Of a stretch of 28,853 bases of DNA, positions 1-9,459 are shown piece after piece. The number at the start of each line of letters is the position of its first letter. Positions within the stretch are counted from its first letter, which is position 1. The position numbers and the translations under genes were made by a program. Where the stretch lies: the NCBI GenBank assembly GCA_002104895.1, contig MCFG01000566.1:1-28853 (forward strand), given 5' to 3'. Under the pieces are notes generated by a model. The model saw only the letters and a list, made by a program, of their open reading frames with translations, was not told the origin of the DNA and did no database searches. Source of the stretch: Anaeromyces robustus (lineage: Eukaryota > Neocallimastigomycota > Neocallimastigomycetes > Neocallimastigales > Neocallimastigaceae).

Positions 1-953
1 TTTATATATAATTTTTATACATTTTCTATTTTGGTTTTATATATATATATTATAAGACATTTAAAATATATCATGTGAATTTTCATCTAAATTTCTTTTT
101 CTTGTACAATTCTTTTATTTTAATAGGAATCTTTTTAATTATATATCGATAATTAAAATTTGTTGATGTAATTCTTTAATTATTGAGTTTCAATTCCTTT
201 AAAATTCATTTCTAATACTTTATTTATTTATTATTACTTGAATGAAAATTAACCCATATTCTTTAATTCTAATGTTAAAACAGTCGTAATATACACAAAA
301 AAAAATTTTAACAAAATTATAAATATTACCGTTTGTATCATATGATAAAAAGTTACACATCTCTCTCTCATATATATATATATAAATTTATCATGTGGAT
401 TTTCCTTCTATTTTCTTTTTTTCCATTCTTCATAAACAACCTTTTTTTATATTATATAAGAATATTCTTATTCTTACTTATAATATAAATATCGTTGAAA
501 ATTAAGGTCTAAATAAAATGAATTTAAATGGTTTCTATCTATATTTCTTTTCCATAGTCATTATAAAATTTGAATTATAAGAATTTAATAAATTCATTAA
601 ATATAATCGCATATATATATATAATATATATAATTTTTTTTTTTTCAAAAAATATAATATGAAAATTATCTAGTTAAATTAGTTAAAATACATATTTTCC
701 AAAATATATAATTTATATATTTATTTATACTAAATGTTAAATGATATACACACTTTATACTATAAAAAAAAATAATAATAATATACTTAATATTCATAAT
801 AAAAAAATATTATATATATATATATATATAATTATTTAAGTTTAAATTATACTTCAAATATAAAAGTTATTGAATTTTTAAATATAAAGTTTTATTAATT
901 TATTTATTTTTCCTTTTTTTTTATATAATTTTTATATTAATTTAAATTATATT
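1..953. other. AT-rich intergenic DNA downstream of the LRR gene
   Basis: No coding frame or RNA gene is visible. The stretch holds AT dinucleotide runs (about 366-384 and 808-832) and oligo-T/A tracts. Two loosely similar segments begin with the same nine bases, TATCATGTG, at about 70 and 391, each followed by a T-rich stretch. Since the neighbouring gene runs leftward and stops at 954, the right-hand end should contain its 3' UTR. Confidence 0.6.
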
Positions 954-3641
954 CTATATTGATTTACTATAATAAAGTGTTTCTAATGATTTAATTGATT
1001 CTTTCACCATACTTTCTAATTTTTTTTCACTTAAAGGATTTTGATTCTTCCATAGATTTAAATATTGTATTAAAATTTTAATTTTTTTATCATTCTTTAT
1101 TTTTAAAATTTGTTTTCGATCATAGGTTATAGAAGTTTTGGTATTTTCAATGGTAAGTATTATTTTGTTCAAATTGGGTAAGGTCCAAATAAAATCAGGT
1201 ATTGAAATAAATGGATTACTTTGCATATCAATCCATTTTAATGATTTTAATCTATTTAAAAAGGGTGTTAAATAAGTTAATTGATTATAACTTATATTTA
1301 ATTTTTCTAAACTACTTAAAAAATATATATCATGAGGTATTTCAATTAATTGTTTATGACTTAAATCTAATTCTGTTATATTAAAAAAATCTAAAGAATC
1401 CTTTTCATTTAAAAATTGGAAAATGGATTGACTTTTAGTTAATTCTAAATTATATAAATTTTTTTCTAAATTTCCTATTTCTTTTGGTAATTTTTCAATT
1501 AATAATTCATTATCACTAAGATTTAAATAATCTAATTTTGTTAATTGTCCTATTTCCTTAGGAATTCTTTTAATATTATTTTTATACATATTTAAATAAG
1601 TTAAGTTTTTTAAATTTCCAATTTCATTTGGAATTTCTTCTATTTGATTTTCACTAATATCTAAAACTTCTAAATTTTTTAATTCATAGATTTCATTTGG
1701 AATGATTTCTAATTCATTATTACAAAGATCTAATCTTGTTAAATCTTTCAAAAAACCAATACCTTTAGGTATATTTTTTAAATGATTATCAATTAAATAT
1801 AATTCCTTTAAATTAATTAAGTTTTCTATTTCATCTGGTATACAATCTAATTCATTAATGGTAAGATTTAAACATTCTAAATATATTAAATGACCTATAG
1901 TGACAGGAAGACTTTTCAATTTATTTTCACTTACATTTAAAATTTTTAAATATTTTAAATTTCCTATTTCCATTGGAAGTTCTTCTAATTGATTTGATAC
2001 TAAATTAATCTTATTTAAATTTTCTAAATTACCTATTTCCTTAGGTAAATTTTCTAATTTATTTTGACCAAGATTTAAATCTTTCAATTCTTTCAAATAA
2101 CCGATTTCTTTTGGTAAACTTTTCAAATGATTCTCATAAAGTTTTAAAACTTTTAAATTAATTAAAAATTCTATTTCTTTTGGAAGATTTTCTAATTGAT
2201 TAATCTCAAAATCTAATTTTTTTAAAAGTTTTAGATGGCCTATAGTATTGGAAATATTTTCAATTTTATTATTGTACATAATTAATGATTTTAAATGGTC
2301 TAATTGACCTATTCCATCTGGTATATTATTTAATTTATTTCTACTAAGATCTAAATGTTCTAAATTTTTTAAATCAAAGATTTCTGAAGGAAATATCTGA
2401 AAATTATTTTCACCTAAATATAATTCTTTTAAATTATTTAATTTTTTTATTTCTTTTGGTAAACCTTCTAAATAATTAACATTAAGATTTAAATGTTTTA
2501 AATTTGGTAAACAACATATTTCTTCAGGAAGAGAAGTTATTCTATTACAATAAAGTTCTAATTTTTCTAAATTATTCAAATGATTTATTTCCTGTGGAAT
2601 GCTTTTTATAGTATTTTGACCTAAATCCAAACCTTTTAAATTCTTTAAACATAAAATTTCTTTTGGAAAAACCGTTATATTATTTATAGAAAGATATAAA
2701 AAGTTTAAATTTTCTAATTGTCCTATCTCTACTGGTAAACTTTCTAATTCATTCACTGAAAGATTTAAATATTCTAAGTTTTTTAAATGACCTATTTCTC
2801 CTGGTATATTTACTAATTTAGTCATAGAAAGATCTAGTTTTTTTAAATTTTTCATATTTCCTATTATTTCAGGTATGATTTTTAAGTTATTACTACTAAG
2901 ATTTTGTTCTTTTAAATTAACTAAATTAATTAATTCTTTTGGATATTCATCAAATTCATTTTTAGAAAGATCTAAATATTCTAAATGACTTAATGTATTT
3001 ATTTCCTTTGGAATATTTTTTAGTTTATTATTAAAAAGATTTAATTCTTTTATATTCCCTAAATGACTAATTGCTTCTTGTATATTTTCTATTCCATTTT
3101 GACTAACATTTAAACTTTCTAAATTTTTAAATTTGTAAATTATATTTGGTATAATTCCCAACCTATTACTATTTAATTTTAATATTTTTAAATTTTCAAA
3201 ATTACTTATTTCTTCTGGTAGATTCTCTAATTTATTTTCACTGATATCTAAACATTCTAAATTTTTCAATTCATTCAATTCATATGGAATGTGTTTTATT
3301 AATTCACTATGAATTATTCTTAATTCTTTTAAATTCTTTAATTGACCAATCTCTTTAGGAAAATTTTTCAAATTAATACTATTAAATTCCAATATTTTAA
3401 GATTTGTTGCTTTCAGTAATAAATTAGATAAATATTTAATCCATTCATTAAGACCTTGTTCTTCATTTACATTATCCTTAATTATCAATTCTTTAAATTG
3501 ATGAATTTTAAATTTTTCTTCAGTTATATTATACAAATCAATAGCTCTAATAGTTAAATTCTTTAAATTAGGAAATGTTTTATATTTTTGAAAAATATCA
3601 TTTGTTTCAAAATTACAACTGTCATCTTTATATTCCATCAT
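954..3641 (-). CDS. Giant leucine-rich repeat protein, 895 aa
   Basis: This is a single-exon gene ending in TAG. After about 75 residues of weaker repeats, the protein is an almost unbroken ladder of about 31 leucine-rich repeats of 23 residues, with consensus P-x-E-I-G-x-L-x-N-L-x-x-L-x-L-x-x-N-x-L-x-x-L/I. This is the intracellular Shoc2/Ras-suppressor type, not the plant extracellular or SDS22 type. Near the C-terminus (about residues 720-760) one repeat is interrupted by an insertion, followed by three more repeats and a Lys-rich tail. No signal peptide, membrane segment, kinase, GTPase or F-box domain is visible, so it is probably a cytosolic protein-binding scaffold. The start is the first of two adjacent Met codons; the upstream sequence is stop-rich. 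The partner is unknown. Bacteria also carry similar long arrays, so transfer is possible but not shown. Confidence 0.9.
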   Translation of the reverse strand: MMEYKDDSCNFETNDIFQKYKTFPNLKNLTIRAIDLYNITEEKFKIHQFKELIIKDNVNEEQGLNEWIKYLSNLLLKATNLKILEFNSINLKNFPKEIGQLKNLKELRIIHSELIKHIPYELNELKNLECLDISENKLENLPEEISNFENLKILKLNSNRLGIIPNIIYKFKNLESLNVSQNGIENIQEAISHLGNIKELNLFNNKLKNIPKEINTLSHLEYLDLSKNEFDEYPKELINLVNLKEQNLSSNNLKIIPEIIGNMKNLKKLDLSMTKLVNIPGEIGHLKNLEYLNLSVNELESLPVEIGQLENLNFLYLSINNITVFPKEILCLKNLKGLDLGQNTIKSIPQEINHLNNLEKLELYCNRITSLPEEICCLPNLKHLNLNVNYLEGLPKEIKKLNNLKELYLGENNFQIFPSEIFDLKNLEHLDLSRNKLNNIPDGIGQLDHLKSLIMYNNKIENISNTIGHLKLLKKLDFEINQLENLPKEIEFLINLKVLKLYENHLKSLPKEIGYLKELKDLNLGQNKLENLPKEIGNLENLNKINLVSNQLEELPMEIGNLKYLKILNVSENKLKSLPVTIGHLIYLECLNLTINELDCIPDEIENLINLKELYLIDNHLKNIPKGIGFLKDLTRLDLCNNELEIIPNEIYELKNLEVLDISENQIEEIPNEIGNLKNLTYLNMYKNNIKRIPKEIGQLTKLDYLNLSDNELLIEKLPKEIGNLEKNLYNLELTKSQSIFQFLNEKDSLDFFNITELDLSHKQLIEIPHDIYFLSSLEKLNISYNQLTYLTPFLNRLKSLKWIDMQSNPFISIPDFIWTLPNLNKIILTIENTKTSITYDRKQILKIKNDKKIKILIQYLNLWKNQNPLSEKKLESMVKESIKSLETLYYSKSI

Positions 3642-5419
3642 AAATTACTTTGAATAAATATAAGAACTTACATTAATATATTTTCTACTGAAATTTCTAT
3701 CAATCAAAATCAATGGTTTTAGATAAATATTTGTGGCGTAGTAAGTTACTAATCTTCCAAATTATTTTACCATAAAAATTATTATTAAATTATAATATTA
3801 ATATGCACAATTGAAAATTAATATTTATATATAATGAAAATAATGAAATAGAATTTAAAAGTAAGACTTTAAAACCCCATTATCTATTATAGAAAACTAT
3901 AATAAAAATATTTAAATTTTAATATATTTGACAACCAAGTTAATATGTTTTTGTGTTACATTTGTCTAATTTTAAAAAAAGAATTATATAAACTTTGAAA
4001 TATTATAAAAATTTAATATTTCAAAGTGTTAATTAATATTTTTAATATTACTCATTTGAAAATATTATATTATCATTATTTAAATATGATTATACAAAAT
4101 ATTTACATTATAATTTTAATAATAATAAAAATTAAATATAAAGTATTTTATATTTTATAATAGTAGAATATTTAAATTTATATAATTAATAAATTATTGT
4201 ATTTCTTATTTAATTACTAATTCAATATTTATATTTAAAAAACTAAAATAAAATAAAATGAAAAAAAAAATATATATATATATATATTAAAGAAAATAAT
4301 CTTTTTTTATTATTCAATATTGATAATTAAAATTTTCATGTTCAAATCTAATTATTTTTAATATTTTATCATTGTATTTGTATTTAAATACTTTTTGGGC
4401 AGTTTTTTATAATTATGCAACTTTAATTATTATATGAAAATAAGAAAAAAAAATTATTTTGTTTTATTTTGTTGTTTCATTAATGATTTTTTATTTTTTA
4501 TAATAAATTAATTTTTTTTTTCTTTAATATTATTGTTGATTATCTACAAAATATAAAACAGCAATTAAAAAAAAAAAAATTTTTTTTGATCCACTTTATT
4601 TACATTAATTGTTAAGTATTATGGTTTAAACTTTATTATTAAAATAAATCTAAAAATAATAATTATTAATTTTCTAATAATTAAAAAATATTTTTGAAAA
4701 ATAATAATATTATTAATTATTTTATTATTTCTATTTCTATCATTATTATTATTATAATTATTATTATTATTATTATTATTATTAAACTTTAGTTAAATAT
4801 AGCAAATCATCGTTAAAAAAGGTAATATTATAACCTAACAAAAATTAAATTTATCAAATAAAAAAAAAATGATTAATATTTTAAACCTCTCATTTAATTA
4901 TAATTTAATTATATTAGAAATATCATATTAATAATTATTATTGTTTCTTTTTTTTTTAAATTATAATATTAATTATTGTTTTTTTACAATTAAATATCAT
5001 TAAGCATTACATTATTATACTATATTATATTATACAATATTAAGCTTTAAAAAAGCTAATATAATAATTATTCTTTATAATTATTTATATCTTTTCATTT
5101 TTTTTTTATTATTTCCTTATTTCTCTTATTTGTCTTTACTCAATTTCATAAAAATAAAAAAAAATCATTATTTTTATCAAAAAAAAAAACCTAAAAACAT
5201 TGATTTAAATTATTCATACAACATTATTATTGATAATTGTAAATAATAATATTTTAGAAGCGTTAGATTTTTTGTATATTAGTAATATTATTATTCATAA
5301 TTATCTTGTTACATAACAAAATAAATAAACATTTGTTATTATTTTCTTATTTGTTTATACTTTCTTTTTTATTTTTTTTTTATCTCTATAAAAAATTATA
5401 AATTTATAATTATATATTT
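3642..5419. other. AT-rich intergenic DNA upstream of the LRR gene
   Basis: No gene is visible on either strand. The stretch contains ATT triplet runs (about 4740-4785), many oligo-A/T tracts and a small palindrome (AGCTTTAAAAAAGCT at about 5043-5057). It must include the promoter of the leftward LRR gene, but no specific element can be picked out of the A/T background. Confidence 0.6.
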
Positions 5420-5430
5420 ATGACATCAAA
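5420..5430. repeat. Target-site duplication, left copy
   Basis: The 11-bp sequence ATGACATCAAA is repeated perfectly at 5858-5868 and flanks the GC-rich element between them. It directly abuts the oligo-T end of the element. Confidence 0.85.
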
Positions 5431-5857
5431 TTTTTTTTATAGACTTATCATGTGATTTTCACATGAATGTATCGGAATTAAATTCCCTGCCTTACCTTTT
5501 CGGCGTCGACGCCCTTGGTATATTCATATATTTTACATTTGTACTTAAACCCTAACGCTAACTTAATAACGGGTCCAGTCTACAAGCCCCACATATGAAT
5601 AGTAGTCACCAAGGAAACCGCCCAATAATTTAGAGCCGCACCCCACATTATTAGACTTAAAGATCTACTCATATACTTATATTATTTAATGAGGCGTGAG
5701 TAGCTACGCCTCAAATACTATACCTGTGCACTACCTTGCCACAGTGTAAAACCCGTGAAGGAGAAAACCACTTGTGCTTGGGGTAGATGCGGTGTCGATC
5801 CAGAAGCCTTATGTATGCTAAGGAAACGCCTTAACAACCAGGATAGAAACTGGTCGG
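5431..5857 (-). mobile_element. tRNA-derived SINE-like retroposon, 427 bp
   Basis: This block is far richer in GC than anything around it. Perfect 11-bp duplications bound it, and it ends in T8 on the plus strand, which is an oligo-A tail on the minus strand. So the element reads leftward. Its 5' head resembles a tRNA. An A-box-like stretch followed by GTTAAGGCG lies at 5827-5845. A five-pair anticodon-type stem CCTTA/TAAGG encloses a seven-base loop. A B-box-like GGATCGACACC lies at 5791-5801 (consensus GGTTCGANTCC, two mismatches). The body has several perfect inverted repeats: the pair flanking 5691-5712, GGCGTCGACGCC at 5502-5513, one at 5474-5486 and one at 5449-5465. No long open frame is present. 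What is seen is a short retroposon; its mobilisation by a LINE elsewhere in the genome is inferred. Confidence 0.8.
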
Positions 5858-5868
5858 ATGACATCAAA
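5858..5868. repeat. Target-site duplication, right copy
   Basis: ATGACATCAAA is identical to 5420-5430. It marks the 5' boundary of the minus-strand retroposon. Confidence 0.85.
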
Positions 5869-6869
5869 GAATTAAAAATAAATACTTTTATCAAAGTTTA
5901 TTGCGATTATGGATAACTTAATTTTTGTGTAACTTTAGAATAAAAAATAATAAATTTAATTAATACTTTAAAATAATTATAAACATTGTTGAGTACAATA
6001 TAAATAATAATAAAAATTGTCTTTCTTTTTAAATTTATTTTTTAAAAATGTTACATTCAATATTCATATTAAATACTCTTTTTATCCACAATGTAATATT
6101 ATAATAGAATAATTATAAAAAAAAAATAAAAAATAGAATATATTTTCTAATTGAAATTCCAAATAAGAAAAATACTTAAGAATACAGAATAATTGCAATT
6201 AATCTTTTAAGGTCTTGTAGATATATAAAATATATATATATATATATATATTAAAAAAAAATTATTTTAATTTATTATTTAATATATTTTATTCTTTCGA
6301 TATAATGTAATGAATATATTTAATTATAATAACTAAAATTTTATACAATGCAAATATATATATATATATATAATAATTAAAAATAATAATAATTAATAAT
6401 AAAAATAGTAATAATTGTAAATTTTAAAAAAAAAAAAAAAAAAAAAATTGCAAATCACTATTAACTATTAAATATTATAAATCCTATTATATAATAAGAT
6501 TAATTACAATATTAAATAATTACAATTCTTTTTAATATTATATTTTATTAATACAACTACTTTATTATTCAAAAATAATTTTTGTGTAACATTATATAAA
6601 ATTAACTTATACATGATAATAAAATTATAAAAAATAAAAAAAAAAATTAATATGAAAATAATTATTTATTAATTATTATAGTTCTCTATAGTTATTAATA
6701 TTATGTATCATTGTATAAAGAAAAAAAGGAAAAAGGAAAAATAAAATTAAATCATATAAATATTGGAAAAATTACTCTAGATTTTTTAAATTTCTAAATA
6801 AATTAAAAAAAAATAAAAAAATAAATAAATAAATTTAAAAAATTTATTTATAAAGAAAATAAAAAAAAA
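5869..6869. other. AT-rich intergenic DNA and promoter of the transglutaminase-like gene
   Basis: No coding frame is visible. There are AT dinucleotide runs (about 6231-6251 and 6355-6371) and an A tract of about 23 bases near 6427-6449. CATATAAATA at about 6753-6762, some 110 bases before the ATG, could be a TATA element. In such AT-rich DNA this is only suggestive. The 5' leader is A-rich up to the start codon. Confidence 0.5.
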
Positions 6870-7880
6870 ATGAAGTGCCTTGGAAGTTTCATATTATTAG
6901 CTTTATTAAACTTATTAACTGTTTTTGCTGGACCACCACCATCAGTTTATGTTAAAGATGCTTCATTTGAATACTACATTATGCTCGATAGTAGTAATGT
7001 TGCATACATTACTAATGTTTTAAACAAAAATGTTAAAACTATTACAGTTAATCCATATGTTTATTACAATGGTCAAAGATATACTGTAAGTGCTTTTGCT
7101 AGTGGTGTAGCAGATTCTGCTGTTGAAAAAATTATTGTTCCAAGTTATCTTAATCATTATTTCTCAATTTGGAATTCTGTTTTTTCTGAAGGTAAAAAAT
7201 TAAAAACACTTCAAATTGATGCTACTAATGTGGAAATTTTTGAAGATTCTGCTAAAGATGCTAGTTCAGAACTCCAAATTCAAGGTAAAGGTGTTGATAA
7301 TATGATTATGAAATATGCTAAAAAATATCTTGAAAGTCACAATATATCTATTGATGAAAATATTAGATATGCTTCTGATTATGAAAAGAAATGTGCTTTA
7401 TATAAAATTGCTAAACTTGTTAATAAGAATTTCACTTATACCTTGAATATGGCTAATCCAAATAATGGTGCTGTTGCTTTACTTCTTGGAAAAGGTAGTT
7501 CTCTTGGTCTTGCTAGAGTTGTTCGTATTCTTGCTCTTGCTAGTGGTTATGAACAAATTGATATTCGTGTTGGTGGAGATAATATCTATCAAGGTTGGAA
7601 CTACGCTAAATTTGGTACAAGTTGGTACATTTTAGATAGCGTTCATTCTGAATTCAAAGATAGAGATACTTGTAGTACTAGTGTTTTCCAATGTAGTGAA
7701 CAATTCATTAAAGGTGTTCTTAACCCATATTATGGAAGATTATATCAAGGTAGTGTTGACAACTTTATTATTTTCCATGATCTTTATGGTTATCCAAATG
7801 AAGTTTATGATGCCACTCCAGATAATTTCCTTATATGGTTACAAAGAAACAGACAAGGTGCTTTAACTTATAGTTGTTAG
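6870..7880 (+). CDS. Secreted transglutaminase-fold protein, probably catalytically dead, 336 aa
   Basis: The gene is a single exon with a stop at TAG. Residues 1-20 form a classical signal peptide (Lys2, long hydrophobic core, cleavage likely after Ala20), so the product should enter the secretory pathway. Residues 40-125 resemble one or two BspA-type (LRR_5) repeats, with the pattern of a conversion to I-x-V-x-x-x-V and x-A-F. Residues 175-265 match a transglutaminase-like core, as in bacterial wall-associated proteins: a helix with Gly-x-x-x-Gly-Leu-Ala at 207-215, then Gly-Trp-Asn at 242-244 and Trp-Tyr-Ile-Leu-Asp at 252-256. The expected catalytic Cys is Ser211 and the expected His is Gln241; only Asp256 remains. 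It is therefore probably a binding protein rather than an enzyme. Four cysteines at 268-336 could pair. Codon use is cleaner and richer in C/G than in neighbouring genes, consistent with high expression or more recent arrival. Confidence 0.85.
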   Translation: MKCLGSFILLALLNLLTVFAGPPPSVYVKDASFEYYIMLDSSNVAYITNVLNKNVKTITVNPYVYYNGQRYTVSAFASGVADSAVEKIIVPSYLNHYFSIWNSVFSEGKKLKTLQIDATNVEIFEDSAKDASSELQIQGKGVDNMIMKYAKKYLESHNISIDENIRYASDYEKKCALYKIAKLVNKNFTYTLNMANPNNGAVALLLGKGSSLGLARVVRILALASGYEQIDIRVGGDNIYQGWNYAKFGTSWYILDSVHSEFKDRDTCSTSVFQCSEQFIKGVLNPYYGRLYQGSVDNFIIFHDLYGYPNEVYDATPDNFLIWLQRNRQGALTYSC

Positions 7881-8586
7881 ATTACATCTATAATTTAAAT
7901 TAAATAATATGAAATAAGATAAAAGTAAAAAGAATTGAAACTATTCTATGTAAAATAAATAATATACAAATTAAAACAAACTTAAAAAAATTAATGAAAA
8001 AATTCCATTAAAAAAAAATTTACTGTTTATACTATATTAAATATTTATATATAAATATTTAAAAAAATATAAATATGATATAATAATAAATATTAAAGAA
8101 AAAATAATAATTATTGATAATAAATATATATTAATTGATTAATATATTATTATTAAATAAAATAAAAAAAAAAAATAAAGAAATGTAAAAAAATAAAATT
8201 CTATAATTATTTATATATTTATTTTTTGATAGTCTCTTTTTTTATATTAATTAATCTGTTAGAGATTTTAACCATATATTGTTATAATTTTTTCCTTTTT
8301 CTCTAATAAAATCTTTAATTGAATAAAAATTTTTTTTATTCTGTAATGTCATTCAAATCTTTACTTCTAATATTTAAAAAACTTTAAAGAAAATTTAATT
8401 ATAATCTCAAATGAATTTTTTTTTTTTAAGTATGAAAGATTTTCTAAATAATTAGTAAAAAAAAAAACACTTTAGAAGAAATATTAAAAAATAATATAAA
8501 TAAAAAATTCTATGAACAAATGATTATTATATATACTTATTTCAAAATGTTTGAAATATTTTTTTTAAACATTTGAAAATTCCTTA

Positions 8587-8617
<31 letters not shown>

Positions 8618-8826
8618 CAAACATAAGAATAAATAAAAAACACTAAATAAAATTAATTAACAATTTAAATAAAAAAAAATGAAAGTATTTCATATTACTA
8701 TTATTATTATTATTTTTTAAATTATTATTTATTATTAATATAATTAAAGAAATATAATTTTTTCCTAAGTATTTTTAAATATAATGTTTGTTTGTTTGTT
8801 TGTTTTTTTAATTATCTTTTTCATAA

Positions 8827-8828
<2 letters not shown>

Positions 8829-8861
<33 letters not shown>
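8829..8861. repeat. Poly(A) tract, about 33 bases
   Basis: This is an uninterrupted A run on the plus strand. No GC-rich body or target duplication is evident next to it, so it is a homopolymer rather than a recognisable retroposon tail. Confidence 0.85.
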
Positions 8862-8864
<3 letters not shown>

Positions 8865-9121
8865 TTTAATTAAATTTTTGATAATTATAATATTTTATTA
8901 CTACTTAATCTATAAACTTTAAATAGTTTATTTTAATCTAATGTCAACTCAACTGTAAAAATATGTCAATACATTAACTACATATATAAAGATATTGATA
9001 GATAATATGCAATTTATTTACTTTTATTATATACACAATAATACTATTATTATATTGTTTTAATAAGTAATTTTAATAAGTAAATAATTAGATTTATTTC
9101 TATAATTACAATTTATTCGTT

Positions 9122-9163
9122 TTATTATTATTATTATTATTGTTGTTGTTGTTGTTGTTGTTG

Positions 9164-9254
<91 letters not shown>
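9122..9254. repeat. (TTA)n-(TTG)n-(TTA)n compound microsatellite
   Basis: About seven TTA units are followed by about ten TTG units (9141-9169) and then about 28 TTA units. All share a three-base period, as expected from slippage after a point change in one unit. Confidence 0.9.
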
Positions 9255-9255
<1 letters not shown>

Positions 9256-9459
9256 TCAATAAAATAACTTTATTAAAATTAAATAACTTCATAATCCATA
9301 TAATCTATTCTATAATATTATTATTTAATTTACATAATTCATGAAATTTACTTTACTTTATTATTATTTAAAGATCCAATTTGTGATCCTTATATATTTT
9401 TCTAATATGATTTGATCTATCAAGATTAATTCTATTATATTATATTGCAAATATTATTT

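Larger units (their letters stand above)
7881..9459. other. AT-rich convergent intergenic DNA
   Basis: Two genes converge here, so both 3' UTRs should lie within it. I see no gene. It holds an AT dinucleotide run (about 8592-8617), four GTTT units (8787-8805), an A33 tract, a TTA/TTG microsatellite, and an imperfect inverted repeat at about 8540-8579. Confidence 0.6.

Noticed and set aside
5779-5857. Functional tRNA gene
   Set aside because: The B box and loop differ from consensus, the acceptor stem does not pair convincingly, and the block is the head of a larger bounded element.
5755-5910. Plus-strand open frame with Cys-rich, protein-like sequence across the right edge of the SINE
   Set aside because: It crosses the element boundary and target duplication into flanking DNA. 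An in-frame stop precedes it at about 5700. The tRNA-like head read in reverse explains it better.
8540-8579. Inverted repeat TTTCAAAATGTTT / AAACATTTGAAA as a terminator or element end
   Set aside because: The match is imperfect and A/T-only, there are no duplications, and it is close to what this composition gives by chance.
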